The notes under the pieces: generated by a model | The model's input: the letters and a program-made list of their open reading frames with translations, nothing else | What the model was told of the DNA's origin: nothing | Database searches by the model: none | Position numbers and translations under genes: made by a program | Shown: positions 42,856 through 53,687 of the stretch, piece after piece | Position numbering within the stretch: the stretch's first letter is position 1 | Layout: each line of letters opens with the position of its first letter | Source of the DNA: Dactylonectria macrodidyma | Taxonomy: Eukaryota > Ascomycota > Sordariomycetes > Hypocreales > Nectriaceae | Direction: 5' to 3' | Length of the DNA: 64,000 nt | NCBI GenBank assembly: GCA_020744425.1 | Contig: JAGMUV010000054.1 | Coordinates: forward strand, 104,454 to 168,453

Positions 42856-43390
42856 TCAACGATATCTCAGCTCCTTCCGCGGCCCATTTACAACCCTGTT
42901 TACGATAAGACCACCAACTATTGCTTCAGTCATCGTCCTTTTGCTATGCTTATTTGAATGTTTCTGAAGCATCGTGTCGATGACTGCTGCGCTAGCTGCT
43001 GCAGTGGCGACTCTAGCTCCCTTGGAACCAGTCCACTTGCCTGGCTTTCCTCTCAATCGGAATGCCTCCACAACCGCCGCATCAATTGCTGCATTTATTG
43101 CGCGATCCATCTTCTCATTTTCTAGGTGATTTTCTCAGCGAGTGTCGTCAAAAGACCTGTTTTGGGACATGCTCACCTGGTTGATGATAGCGGTCGCGAG
43201 AATCAGATCGGTTGCGTCCTCTGCCAGACCGGGAGCGACTAAACAGTTGATTTCCTAATCGATTGATGAGATCGCGACCTCTGGATCTGGTCCGTGACCG
43301 GCGTTCGTCATCGCTGTAATAGAGGTAGTCGCTTGGATGATGACGCTCACGGCCACGGCCTCCTCGCCGTTTTGAATCGTAATCGGTCAT
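42856..43390 (-). CDS. small basic RS-rich protein with Ala/Gly-rich C-terminus, 159 aa
   Basis: Exon 1 43390-43177, intron 43122-43176 (GTGAGC...CTAG), exon 2 43121-42856; joined length is 160 codons. The N-terminal half is Arg/Ser/Asp-rich (DYLYYSDDERRSRTRSRGRD). The C-terminal half has a small-residue-rich segment (AINAAIDAAVVEAFRLRGKP, GSKGARVATAAASAAVIDTM) and ends GGLIVNRVVNGPRKE. The pattern is that of small fungal RS-type proteins with a predicted glycine/alanine zipper; function unknown. The clean splice with an intact frame argues for a real host gene sitting among transposons. Confidence 0.75.
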
Positions 43391-43769
43391 GACGTTAGAA
43401 TATTTGGGATTGTGTTCTCCAAGGCGAAATGCTGAGAACGGAATTATTAGATGCTGTTACGCTTTACTTTAAGAGGCCTTGGGGTAGCGATGCTGTCCCA
43501 CATAAACACCGACGTAACACTGACATATTATCGCCACTCAAGATACAGGATCATCCATGACCTATAGCGTCGTTCCTGTCTTCTATTCGCCTGTGTCTGC
43601 GAGGCGGAATCCTGTATGCAGATCCCGGCAGACACATCATTGAGGTTACGTCATCAGGTGGCAAGTGAAGCAAGGACGCACACCTCTGGTGACATAATAG
43701 TGCAACCAGTCCGTCTGGACGCCTCAAACTGCTCATTTAGTCCGTCTGACTTGGTCCGTTTGACTTGGC
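43391..43769. other. upstream region; start of CAGTCTG-type repeats
   Basis: No gene. From about 43705 repeated AGTCCGTCTGAC/TGG motifs appear, mirrored on the other side of the hAT remnant (44630-44720); these look like subterminal repeats of a larger hAT element. Confidence 0.45.
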
Positions 43770-44605
43770 CAGGCTCAGACATCCCAGTAATGAATATATA
43801 TCCATTCTTAAGAGCATATTTATTCTTAAGCTTATGCATAAGAATAAGAATATAGAGGTTGCCAATGAATACATAATTCTTATATTCTTAAGAATCTGGA
43901 TCCGCCACCTCCCCCACAGGGTTGCCCCCATCACGCTTGCTTACACGAGCGTGTTTCATGTTGATTGCAGTCGTGACGCGCATTGCTGCCGACGAAGCCT
44001 CTAAAAGGATTTGGACGAGCTCCTCCAATGTTTCATACCTCCTGATTAGCGACCGAAACTTCGGCCTCGCCATTTCCTCTATGACAGAAAGCACGCGAGT
44101 GTCTTGGATGAACCTTGAAAAGAGGATGAAGTCGAAAAGTTCATCAATTCTCCGCCAAGACCTATGACGACAAGCACGCCGCTTGAATGGTGGTGCCGAG
44201 AGGAACAGAGGATTGAGTATCCACGTTTACCATGCAGTACCGGTACATCAATTGGTCATTGACTTACTCAGTGTACCAGCGATGTCAGACGACCCGGAAC
44301 GGGTATTCTCTTGCGCACGACGGAGAATTTCATGGGACAGAGCACGGCTCTCGGCTGATATTGTCGAGAAACTTCAATGCCTGAGCAATTGCGTGAAGAA
44401 AGACTTGATCCGCAAAGTCTATGTGGCAGTAGATGATGAGGTCATGGAAGTCGCCAGCGGCGACGACGATATAAGTGGGCCCTCAAGCTTAGATTACGAA
44501 TAATTTATAAGCTTAAGAATAGATAAGAATATAAGGGCACGACTATGAATACATAAGAATATGACAATGTTATGTATTTATTCATTATTGGGATGTCTAG
44601 CCCAG
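43770..44605 (+). mobile_element. non-autonomous hAT element with residual transposase tail
   Basis: Imperfect inverted ends CCAGGCTCAGACATCCCAGT at the left and, in reverse complement, CCTGGGCTAGACATCCCAAT at the right. The interior is AT-rich at both ends (TTCTTAAG motifs) with a short coding island at 44183-44503. No 8-bp duplication was found at these exact edges, so the real ends may be further out in the CAGTCTG repeats. Confidence 0.55.
44183..44503 (+). pseudogene. hAT transposase dimerisation-domain fragment
   Basis: The 106-aa ORF contains LVIDLLSVPAMSDDPERVFS followed by ARRRISWDRARLSADIVEKL, the hallmark of the hAT C-terminal dimerisation domain, and an acidic tail. The catalytic domain is absent. 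It is either a decayed remnant or a short dimerisation-only product; the ORF itself is intact from its ATG. Confidence 0.75.
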
Positions 44606-44904
44606 GCTAAACTACCAGTCTGCTTGAGATGGGCAAACTGAACTATTGGTCCGTCTATCACCGTCAGACTAAACTGCAGTGCAAACTGTGGTCTAGACTA
44701 TTAGTCTGAACATAATAGCCCGACTTGCGGCCTGGCCCTCCTCATACCTGTGAGAGTAGACGAAAATACTTAAGAGAGAAATAGCTTTCAAGCGGACTAG
44801 ATTTGACTTAATTTGCGGATTTGGGTTGGGACGTATCTATCAAATTGGCAGAGAAAATGGGAGTCACCGTTTGGCATCTTGCACTTTTTCGACTGCAAAA
44901 CAAA

Positions 44905-45135
44905 TGATATCGGACCCACTGAAATGGTGGCTCGAATTAGCCCAGCGAAGAAGGTTCCCTAACTTGTGCCATCGATGTTCTGTCGACCCCGCCGATGTCC
45001 GCTGAGACAAAACGACTCTTCTCCAACGCCAAACTTACAGCGAAGGACCAACGAGGGTCCATGAACGCTGAGACCTTAAATCTTCTGGAATGTCTACGAT
45101 CCTGGGATAGAAGCGCTCTGATAGTCCAGCCAGAG
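44905..45135 (+). pseudogene. second hAT dimerisation-domain remnant
   Basis: Plus-strand frames read SDPLKWWLELAQRRRFPNL, then after a frame change AIDVLSTPPMSAETKRLFSN, AKLTAKDQRGSMNAETLNLL and ECLRSWDRSALI. This is the C-terminal region of a different hAT family from 44183-44503. The rest of the transposase is missing. Confidence 0.7.
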
Positions 45136-46443
45136 GTAAGTTCCCTTTTTACGAGGAATATATGCCATTAATTAATCGCGGATTCAGGCTACGGCCATGA
45201 AATCAGTCCTTTGGCCCTCTAGAGGCCCATCGAACGGATAGACAAACTTCTTACGCTGCATGATAGGTGTATGGTTAGCCAGATTCGTTAGACCAAATAT
45301 TTGATCGAAGAGAAGGCGGCAAGTTGGGGTGATGACGGCAAGATATGTAGGGCGATTTGGTGTATTGAGGCGATACGGTGGGCTCTAAAAAAGAGGAACG
45401 CGGACAAAGCAGCGTCAGATAATGGAAAATGCAGTGCTAGAATGGGAGGTGATGACGCAGCGACAAGGGTTTATTGTTCGTTAACTCGTAAGTGGTGATT
45501 CGGTTTGAATTTGTTGAGAAATTAAGTTAGAAAGTTCTGCAACAAAGCCCTCGGACCATGTGACGAGCCAACTCACTGGTCTCCATATCGGACTCCTCGG
45601 ACAGCCAATCCAAGTCTTCTCAACTTATGGCCTGTGGTGCTATGGAGCATCTTCCATCAACCCCAGGGTGGCAGTGGATCTCCGTCTTCCTCTTCCTCTT
45701 CGTCATGGCCATGGTCATCCTCCTCCTCCTCATCGTGCATGTCATCGGAACGATCGCCAGTGTCAGACCATTGAGCATCGTAGTCCATCTCTTAAATCTC
45801 ACTCTTGTAGTCATTTCTTCCGCGCTGGCTCCATATTTCGGGCGACCGACGGCATAAAATCACATGTCAGGTTTCCCGCAGCACAAAACCGAGGGGGCGC
45901 CAAAGGGGCGGTTCCCGCCACAGAACTGGACATCGACCACACAACTCCGGCGAGATTGATTTTGCGAAACCTTGGGAATCCCCAAAGCCGTCATCAGTCG
46001 CTCATCACAGTGGACCAGGTGAAAGAGTTGGTTCAACGCTTGGAGGCATGTGCTCAACACTCCAAGAGAAACCGGATTGTGGTTGAGCTGAGATTGAAAC
46101 GTCGGACAGTGTGCAGTGATTGATTCTGCAATGACACCGGGGGTGAGCACTGAGATGGTGATCATCGAAAGCGACCCACAAACGATCATTCCGTCAACGG
46201 ATCGCCGTGCCTCATCGGAAATATACTTCTGCATTAGCACACAGTTGCAGTCGGTGTGCCGCAGAAGCTGGGGATTTGAGATAGATGTCGGTGGACAGCT
46301 CCTCAAAGCACCTCGAAAGATACTGACTGATTCTGCTCTTCCATCTCTGGACCTCGCGGAATGCTCAATCGCCTTCCACGCTGCATCACGGAAATGCTAA
46401 GACAACAGTCTCAATTCGATTTATCGATAATTGGACTGTCAAC
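45136..46443. other. no gene recognised (1.3 kb)
   Basis: Contains several medium ORFs on both strands (for example 45560-46123 plus and 45860-46306 minus). One plus-strand ORF at 45627-45857 has a strongly hydrophobic segment. None could be matched to a family with confidence; part may be a decayed gene. Confidence 0.35.
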
Positions 46444-46992
46444 ATGAGCACCGATACCACTGCTTCGGACGAGGGCGTGTCTCCTGCACCACTGGAATAT
46501 ATTTGGCTGCTCTTGCTCGGCGCCGAGTTCATCATAGCCCTGACATTCTCCCTGCCTTGGTCCGTTCTCTTCCCGCGCCAATGGCTCACCTTTTTGTTTT
46601 ACCCTTTCGATAATTAACAGAGGCCACAGGTATTTGTTATGGCGACTGGAACGCGAACGAGTGGGCGTCCACCAAGATGATCTAGAGAATGCCAGACGTC
46701 CCTTCTCAGTCGAAAACCTAGACCACGCAGTTCCAGCCCGGCCTTACAACAAATGGAAAACCGAAACGAAAGATGCCGGGGGCGTCCACTGAACGGTCCT
46801 GCCCAACATGTGCTTAGGCTCTAACTCCACACCTAGCATCATTTGCCTGGAGTCGTTGCAGGACAGGAACATGGTCCGTCACTTACCGTGCCACCACATC
46901 TTCCATTCAAATTGCCTCACGAAGTGGTTCCTGAATAGCACGACACCTGTCCTGTTTGCAAACTTTGCTACATGCCTCACATAGCCAGTACC
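46444..46992 (+). pseudogene. RING-H2 finger membrane protein remnant
   Basis: Exon-like segment 46444-46617 encodes MSTDTTASDEG and a hydrophobic helix (EYIWLLLLGAEFIIAL). From about 46622 another frame reads GHRYLLWRLERERVGVHQDD, DHAVPARPYNKW and, past an in-frame TGA, IICLESLQDRNMVRHLPCHH followed by IFHSNCLTKWF. After one more frameshift comes TCPVCKLCYMPH. This order (TM segment, linker, C3H2C3 RING) is known from fungal membrane RING E3 ligases, which ubiquitinate membrane or vacuolar-route substrates. A stop and at least one frameshift within the finger, plus abrupt loss of the C-terminus beside pogo-B, make it a pseudogene. Confidence 0.68.
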
Positions 46993-47014
46993 ATGCACCA
47001 CCTACCAATGACTA

Positions 47015-49229
47015 CCATGCACAACCACTCTTTCGCCAACCCCACGCTTTCGCCACGCAAAAAAAAAAAAGCACCACCAAAAATCAACAACTTTACTTAC
47101 ACAGAACTTGACCAAAATGAGAGATATGCGCAAAAATTTTCGTCTTATAAATAATAATTGAATCTCTCTATTGAATCCTGGGTCTTTTGATAAGCCGCCC
47201 TGATCGCGTGGTTGGTTGATGGGGTATGGTTTCCGCTCTGACCTCAATGACCGAGGCAGCCTCCGATTCTGACTCCTGCTCGCCTGACCAGCCACATTCC
47301 ACCACAGCAGGCATATTTTGAGTCTCCTCTTCTGGTATGGCTTCTCCACCAGCTAGAGTCTCACCAAGAGTCATAAAACGTTTGTTAGGATTCGGCACCG
47401 CCTTCCTCTTCTTCCCTCTCTTCAGGCGAGCCAATTCCTCCTCTAGGCTAGCAATCCTCACAGTATGCGCCGCTACCGTCTGCTGTTGAGCCTCAAAGCC
47501 CTTGGCTATTACGTTGTACCGTCTTCGTGTCTTTGGTGTTTTGTTCAGCCCAAGATCACGAATTTGACGGCTCGTCTGTGGTGTATCGTCCGAGTCAAAG
47601 TACGGCCTGGGTTCGGGAGTCGCTCTTGGGCTGCCATTTGGCCTATCTTCTTGGATTTCTGGGTGCCGCAGCGCTTTGGCACGTGAGATTGGCCAATTCC
47701 CAGTAACCCTCCAGCCAGAGAGTATGTTCTTCTCGGTCATTCCAACTCGACGAGCCTTTGCGTAGGCCCTGATGAAATTAACCTTGTCCATTGGATTGGA
47801 ATCAGTCAATGAAGCGAACTTTTCCAACTCTCGTCGATATGCGGCTTTGGAGGCATTGAATACTCCATTGTTCAACGGCTGGAGCCCATGAGAGCAGTGT
47901 GCTGGCAGATAGCAACAATAAACGTTGTTCAAAAAGCACGTGGCCATCCATTCATCCTTCCGTCGCTCAGTAGTGATCTTGAGCTGAAGAAAATGAAGAA
48001 CATACCGTTGCATGACTCCCATGACCATCTAAAATGATCAGCCTCGCGTCAGAGTCGTCGGCAGGCATGGTCTGGGGCAGATAGACTCTTTCAAGCCATT
48101 CAACGCCAATATGGTCGTCAGTCCACCCCTTAGGCGAAGTTATATAATACCAGTCTGCTATCTGCTTGAATTCCTCAAGAAACCACTGTTTCTGGAGTTC
48201 CTTCCCCTTGAAGATTATGCCAGGGATTAAGGCGCGGCCGTCAGCAGTGACAGCTTCGATAAATGAAGTCCAATTTCGAGTTTGTGGTCCCTTGAGAAAT
48301 GCCTTCCGCTTTGGGTCCGCGCTTCCAACAACCAGGCTATCTAAACCTAAATAAAAAGGATTAGTCGGTCAATTTCAAGCACTGACAAGATATACAGATA
48401 GATACTTGCCGAAACCAGTCATAATACCCCCTTCGTCAACGTTAACGGTGTTTTCAGGCTTGATCCAGCCATACTGGCCCTCCCTGATATCAAAGTACCA
48501 ATGAACTGCCTTAGGCGTGAAAGAGTCGAACCTTTTGGCTTCTTGGCGTCTACCCATCTTGGTCTTCAGGTCTGTGCGGCGCTCGATAAATCTGGTCACC
48601 CAATTGCGTCCTAACTCGGGATGTTCGTCCTGCTGTCTCAACAGGCCCATGACGCAAGCGCGGATCTGATTGTGGGACGGAGCATAGCCCAAGGATTCCT
48701 GACGGAGTATCCAGAAAGCTAACCTGTCCTCTTGATTCTTGGACAAACGTCGGTGAGGGTGAATCTGCTCTTTCACGGCTCCCCGGCCGTTAAGTCTGTC
48801 GATTAGAGTCCTTCGGGGCACTCCCCGTCTCTGAGCCGCTTGGGAGGGTGAAAAGCCATTATCAGTAATATCCAATATTGCCTCAGCCATGTCGTCCTCT
48901 GTATATTCCCATCGAAGCCGCGAGATAGGCATTTTTTTGTCGTTGTCAAAGACAAAGACCAAAAAACACGAGAAAGAGCGGTGAGGAGCTTGGTGACTGA
49001 ACTGACCAAACTTCAATAGCACGGCCTGCATATATCGCATACCCCGCACAGCCTTACAGAGTCAAAACAATTACCTCCAATCATTTCTATAATCAATAGA
49101 GGTAACTTCTTTTAGGTAGCTATTTATTTTGGCCAACTTTCGTATAAGTGAATTTGACGAGTTTTGGTGGTGCTTTTTTTTTTTTGCGTGGCGAAAGAGT
49201 GGGGTTGGCGAAAGAGTGGTTGTGCATGG
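47015..49229 (-). mobile_element. pogo-like element pogo-B, complete, TSD TA
   Basis: 2215 bp, bounded by TIRs starting CCATGCACAACCACTCTTTC on both sides, with TA at 47013-47014 and 49230-49231. Each end holds two copies of a CTCTTTCGCCA-type motif followed by GCAAAAAA. Internal gene is open. It has the same length as pogo-A without its MITE, but its terminal motif differs (TTTCGCCA versus TTTCGGCA). Confidence 0.9.
47168..48932 (-). CDS. pogo-B transposase, apparently intact (550 aa)
   Basis: Exons 48932-48410, 48346-48006 and 47956-47168 sum to 551 codons. Start is MPISRLRWEY. Residues ~10-60 form a Psq-type HTH, ~65-140 a CENP-B-type HTH (KNQEDRLAFWILRQESLGYA, GRNWVTRFIERR). The DDE triad lies in NVDEGGIMTG, LIILDGHGSHAT and HGLQPLNNGVF; note N where pogo-A has D in LQPLD(N). 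The C-terminus has a leucine-rich coiled coil and KRGKKRKAVPNPN. Intron 1 (48347-48409) is GC-AG; intron 2 (47957-48005) is GTATGT with an AAG acceptor as read, a weak point of the model. If the third D is really N, the enzyme may be inactive although its frame is open. Confidence 0.8.
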
Positions 49230-49360
49230 TAACACCCACCGACTAGCGTTAAAAATTGCAACTCCATACAAATTCCAATTTTCTACAAACCCGGAATGCA
49301 ACCACCAAATTAAATAAATATGAAACTATGTAAAGTATTGGATAGATAATTGATTGAATT

Positions 49361-49745
49361 TTAAAATTGATGTGGCTTTTTGATCTTCCGACCGCTGCGT
49401 GTGTACTGTGGCGGTGAAGAAAAACCGTCAATTTCCGAGTCCTCACCCATGGCATCCATCGCCACCTCAATGACCGACTCGGCTTCCTCCTCCACGTCCT
49501 TCTTAATTACTTCCGTTTCTGACTTCTGGATAGCTTCACCGGCTGCCAGTGCCTCCCCCAGCGTCATGAATCTCTGGTTCGGGTTAGGTATCGCCTTTCT
49601 TTTCTTCCCTCTCTGTAGACGCGCCACCTCTTCCTCCAGCCCAGTGATTCGACTATTCTGAACGGCTACAGTCATTTCTAAGACCTCAAATCCCTTTGCT
49701 ATTTTACTGTATTTATATCTGGTTTTGGGAGTCTTGTGTTTATTC
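49361..49745 (-). pseudogene. pogo transposase C-terminal remnant (pogo-D)
   Basis: Encodes KTPKTRYKYSKIAKGFE, a coiled coil with VARLQRGKKRKAIPNPNQRF, MTLGEALAAGEAI and TRSGRKIKKPH, matching the C-terminus of pogo-A and pogo-B. The 5' part is missing: upstream the sequence is the 3' UTR of LINE-1. The ORF reads through the junction, so the first ~25 residues of the 147-aa ORF are LINE-derived. Confidence 0.8.
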
Positions 49746-49895
49746 CCATTTCTAGCCCCTCTTGTTCCTATGCGACAGGCCTGCTTGAAGGCCAGATTCT
49801 CCAAGTGTTCAGCGTCCTATCAGCGGCTGAAGCCTGGTCTGTCTGTGAGAGGCTGTAGTGCCAGATTTGGCTGTTTTTGTGTTGTTAGTAGGTTT

Positions 49896-52800
49896 TTATG
49901 GCTGTGTAACATCCAATCTTCCCGTTCTTATCGCAAACTTGATCGCTGCTCGCACCGCTTGTAAGTTCGGTCTCCACTTGTCTCCGTCCGCCGCCGTCTT
50001 GCCGCCTAAAAAGAACGAGAGATCCCCCATCTTTGTTTGGTCAATTCTCCGCATATCCTCTCGTTGCGTCTCCCACTTCCTGCATTTGAACAGGAAATGT
50101 TCTATGCTTTCCTCCTCTTCTCCGCATTCGCATATATCTGACTCTGCCGCGCCTATTCTGTGTAGGTATTTGTTGACCCGCGCCATCCCCGTTCGTAGCT
50201 GTGCCAGGGTGTCGGCTTCGCGCCTCTTGAGGGGGTCATAGAGTGCGCACACGTGTTTGCCGGGGAGCGCCTTGTCGAGCCGTTTCGAGTAGCCGCCCAC
50301 GCCCTCGGGTAGGACCATATGTTGCTGACGTTGTGCTAACAGTACTCTGAGCCGGGTCGATCGGGCCTGATACGACGGCTTCCTTGGTGTGCATTCGGGT
50401 TCTGTTGCTCTTCGCGCTTCCACCGTTGCCTTCAGTCCCAGTCCGGAGGATTCATGGATAGGCGATATCCATCGCATCTTAATAGTGTTTCCGTCCTTTC
50501 GAAGTCGATCGGCTTGTTTGTAGATCTCCCGGATAGTGCTTTGCCCAGATTGCTGTCGAGGTTTCACGATCGCCTCTAGCGCTGATCGATTTCTTGTTAC
50601 GACGGTTATGTGTCGACGTCGGAGCCCATCAGGCATGCACCTTAGGACCGTCGCCATCGCCTCCAACTCGGCCGTGTATGCGTTCTGCTCATCTCTTGGG
50701 CCAAGGGTGATGGAGTACCTTGCTACGACGTCGTCCGTTCCTCCCCTGGCGGCGCTGCGCACGACGCCGCCCATGCCTACGATTCCGTTTCTCGCCGAGG
50801 CGCTCGTAGCGATTAGCACCTCTTTCGAACCATTGGTCTCGATCGTCGCGTCGGCTGTGTCCGCGTCCGTCGTTGTCTCTTCGCCTAGGTTGTATTCCAC
50901 CATCATGCGCCCGTGCCACGGCGGTAGCGCATATGGCTGGATCGTCTCCATCCGCTCTACTGCACCATCGTAGGTGAGTGCCAGCTTCGTGAGCGGCGAC
51001 AGATACCTCCGCGTCTCCCTCACCCTGAGTGTCGCGAGCGGGTGTGTCTTGGGCAGTGTTTGTGCGTTGACGTAGAACCGCGCGCCAGCCTGCGCATGGC
51101 GTTCACTGATGGATGCAATGCCGGCTTCTGCTTCCGCCACCGCTATCGATCCCGTCTTGAAAGCCCCCGTGATTGCTTGCGCTCCTAACTTCTGTACTTC
51201 GTTCAGCCATTTCGTCTCCCTCACTCCGCGTCGGTGCGCCCACACGTTGGAGGCGTAATCCATAGTTGGAGCCACCGTTGCCACAAACAATTGTCTCGCC
51301 GTTCGAGGGGTTACCATCTTCAGTCTCCGTAGGCACATGGCCGCCCGAAGGCCTCGGGTAGCTGCTTTCGCCATGTGCTCCCTATAGCGTAACTGGGAGT
51401 CCATCACCAGGCCCAGTATCTTCCCGCTGTCTCTGGGGGTGATGGTCTTGCCTTTGATCACGAACGGGCTGTCGCTAGTGCGTTCGGGATTGCGTGTGAA
51501 GTGTATGATGACCGTCTTGTCTTCCTCAAATGTCGCTTCGCTCCGTCTTTCCCACTCCAGTGCTCTGTCGATGACGGCCTGGATGCCTGCTCGGTTAGCT
51601 TCTGCTGTCGGTCCCGTTACCCAGGCCGAGAAGTCGTCGATGAACGCGATTGACCCGCCCTTTGAGTCGATCTTGCGTTGTACAAGGTCTGCGTTGAAGA
51701 ACAGGAACAAGACCGGTGACAGGGGCGACCCTTGCGGGAGGCCGGCCTGGGGCAATTCCCGCCGCTCCGAGCAGTAGCCGTTCACTACAATCGTCGCGGA
51801 TCGGTTGGAGCAGAAAGCATCGATCCATCGAACCAGCACCCTGGGGATCCCCCTAGCTTCCAGTCTCTGCAGTAGTCGCTCCTTGAACACCCCGTTATAG
51901 GCTCCCTTCACGTCGAAGCTGATCAGACTGAGCACCTTCCGGTTCCGCCATGCCTTGTAGATGTGTTCCTGGAGGAGCAGGAGCGCCTGCTCGGCCGAAC
52001 GCTGTTTCCTCCCGCCGAAGTGGTTTGCAGGTAATAGTCCGAATGTCTCGACCGCGTACGAGATCCTGTCTGCAACAACTGCCTCTAGGATCTTGCCTAG
52101 CGTTGACAGGAGCGAGATCGGTCTCCACGACTTGGCTATCTTGTAGTTTTCCTTCTCCGGCTTCTTGAGCGGGATGATTTTTGCGCTCCTCCACTGCGTA
52201 GGCAGCTCGCTCTCTCTCAGTGATGTTTGGAACAGATGCAGCACCCGCTCCCTCACTACGGGCCACAGCTGTTTCCACACCATCGCCGGTAGTCCGTCTT
52301 CACCCGGCGCTTTCCATGCCTTGGCTGCCATCACCTTCTCTTCCACCTCCTCCATTGTCAACTCTGGCATCACTACTTCCGCCTGTCTCGGTCGGGGCGC
52401 CTCGTCCAGGATCTCATCCGGCAGCGGTGGGAAGAAAGCACTGAGGAGCTCCTCTGCCTGCTCTGCCTTGTCACTCGTCGTCGTTCCATCTCTCCTCTCT
52501 AGGGGAGGTATCTTGTCTCCCATCGCTTCTCCTCCCGGTGATAGGTATTTAGCCGATTGCCAGATATTTGCCCCCTCTTCGAGGAAGCTGTCCCAATGCG
52601 CCTTCTTCTGTGTCCTGATGGCATCGTGGTATTCTTTGGATGCCTCCTGGGCCTTTTGTTCCAGTTCTGCCACCCGCTGCCCCTTTCGTCGGCGTGCCCT
52701 TGCCTGGTTTCGCCAGTAAGTGTACATTCGCCGAAGCCGGGTCAAATCCGTCGTCCACCATCTCTTGGCATAGGGCGACGGCTTGGCTCGCGGGACCAGT

Positions 52801-53687
52801 TCGTTGATCGCGTCCAGCACCACCGACATGAGTCTGTCTGTCTGGGTCTGCACCCCGCCGTCCCACGGCAATGCTTCCAGCTCCCTACTCACCCTTTCCT
52901 TGATCTCCAACCAGGGAGCGTTCTTGAACAACAGTCTGTCACTGGCACTCCGTTCCGGCGGCGTTATATCGAACTCCGTCCGAATCGCTCGATGGTCCGA
53001 CCCATGCTCCGTCGGGTGTATCCCGCAGCTCGTCATCTCGTCGGCCAGCTCTGTCGATGCTAGCACTAGGTCGATCGTGCTTTCTCCGCCTCCCGGGCCC
53101 TGCCACGTCTTCGTGCCCCGAGGCAGAAGGCTATGAAGGCCATGCTCCCCCATCAATCCAATGATCGGCCCCGCCTCACCTTGCCTCCGTCCTGTCACCT
53201 CGTCGCCTCCCCATAGCATATCGTGACGATTGAAGTCTCCTGCTATGATCACGTCGGTTCTTCTACCGGTCCCGTTTCGGAATTCTGCGATTGCGATATG
53301 TAGCTGTCTCGTCGCTGCTTCGAGTGCCTGTTCGTTTCCCCCCTCTACGTACACTGATATTACCAGCACGTCCCTTTCGGGGAGCCTAATGATCGCTCCC
53401 GTCAGATCTGCCGATGGTATCGGGATCTGTTCTGTGTCCAGGTCCCTCCGTATCCAGAGCATGCTGCGGATCGGCCACCGCGACTCATGTGTTTTGGTAG
53501 GGATCATCTTCACCCAGTTGCTGTGGTGGTTGGGAACTGTCACCACCTTTCCTTCGAACTTGCGTGTCCACGGCTCTGCCACCGCCAACGCTGCGTAGTC
53601 TCGGAGGTCTTCGTCGTTCATCATGCTCAGCTGCACCTTGTCGCTCTTCCGCATATTCAGCTGGTATATCTGTAGCTTACTGCTCAT
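49896..53687 (-). CDS. LINE-1 ORF2: endonuclease, reverse transcriptase, RNase H (1263 aa)
   Basis: The chosen start is MSSKLQIYQL at 53687, overlapping the ORF1 stop (ATGAGCAGTAA); the frame is open further upstream but lacks domain content. Domains: APE-type endonuclease at ~1-220 (QLNMRKS, AVAEPW, IAGDFNRH, STIDLVLAS, EHGSDHRAI); RT at ~480-760 (KSWRPISLLST, SFDVKGAYNGV, GLPQGSPLSPVLF, IAFIDDFSAWV with the catalytic DD); RNase H at ~960-1090 (TNGSK, YTAELEAMATVL); and a C-terminal C-x-C...H...C finger (ICECGEEEESIEHFLFKC). It copies the LINE RNA at a nicked target site. No stops or frameshifts were seen, so the enzyme may be functional. Confidence 0.92.
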   Translation of the reverse strand: MSSKLQIYQLNMRKSDKVQLSMMNDEDLRDYAALAVAEPWTRKFEGKVVTVPNHHSNWVKMIPTKTHESRWPIRSMLWIRRDLDTEQIPIPSADLTGAIIRLPERDVLVISVYVEGGNEQALEAATRQLHIAIAEFRNGTGRRTDVIIAGDFNRHDMLWGGDEVTGRRQGEAGPIIGLMGEHGLHSLLPRGTKTWQGPGGGESTIDLVLASTELADEMTSCGIHPTEHGSDHRAIRTEFDITPPERSASDRLLFKNAPWLEIKERVSRELEALPWDGGVQTQTDRLMSVVLDAINELVPRAKPSPYAKRWWTTDLTRLRRMYTYWRNQARARRRKGQRVAELEQKAQEASKEYHDAIRTQKKAHWDSFLEEGANIWQSAKYLSPGGEAMGDKIPPLERRDGTTTSDKAEQAEELLSAFFPPLPDEILDEAPRPRQAEVVMPELTMEEVEEKVMAAKAWKAPGEDGLPAMVWKQLWPVVRERVLHLFQTSLRESELPTQWRSAKIIPLKKPEKENYKIAKSWRPISLLSTLGKILEAVVADRISYAVETFGLLPANHFGGRKQRSAEQALLLLQEHIYKAWRNRKVLSLISFDVKGAYNGVFKERLLQRLEARGIPRVLVRWIDAFCSNRSATIVVNGYCSERRELPQAGLPQGSPLSPVLFLFFNADLVQRKIDSKGGSIAFIDDFSAWVTGPTAEANRAGIQAVIDRALEWERRSEATFEEDKTVIIHFTRNPERTSDSPFVIKGKTITPRDSGKILGLVMDSQLRYREHMAKAATRGLRAAMCLRRLKMVTPRTARQLFVATVAPTMDYASNVWAHRRGVRETKWLNEVQKLGAQAITGAFKTGSIAVAEAEAGIASISERHAQAGARFYVNAQTLPKTHPLATLRVRETRRYLSPLTKLALTYDGAVERMETIQPYALPPWHGRMMVEYNLGEETTTDADTADATIETNGSKEVLIATSASARNGIVGMGGVVRSAARGGTDDVVARYSITLGPRDEQNAYTAELEAMATVLRCMPDGLRRRHITVVTRNRSALEAIVKPRQQSGQSTIREIYKQADRLRKDGNTIKMRWISPIHESSGLGLKATVEARRATEPECTPRKPSYQARSTRLRVLLAQRQQHMVLPEGVGGYSKRLDKALPGKHVCALYDPLKRREADTLAQLRTGMARVNKYLHRIGAAESDICECGEEEESIEHFLFKCRKWETQREDMRRIDQTKMGDLSFFLGGKTAADGDKWRPNLQAVRAAIKFAIRTGRLDVTQP

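Noticed and set aside
45560..46306. Possible transcription-factor C-terminus on either strand
   Set aside because: Some helical patterns recall Zn2Cys6 regulator tails, but no zinc cluster or clear motif supports this; left as unassigned.
47957..48005. 22-nt intron ending at TTCAG in pogo-B
   Set aside because: It keeps the frame but is far too short for a fungal spliceosomal intron; a 49-nt version restores the family spacing after GHGSH.
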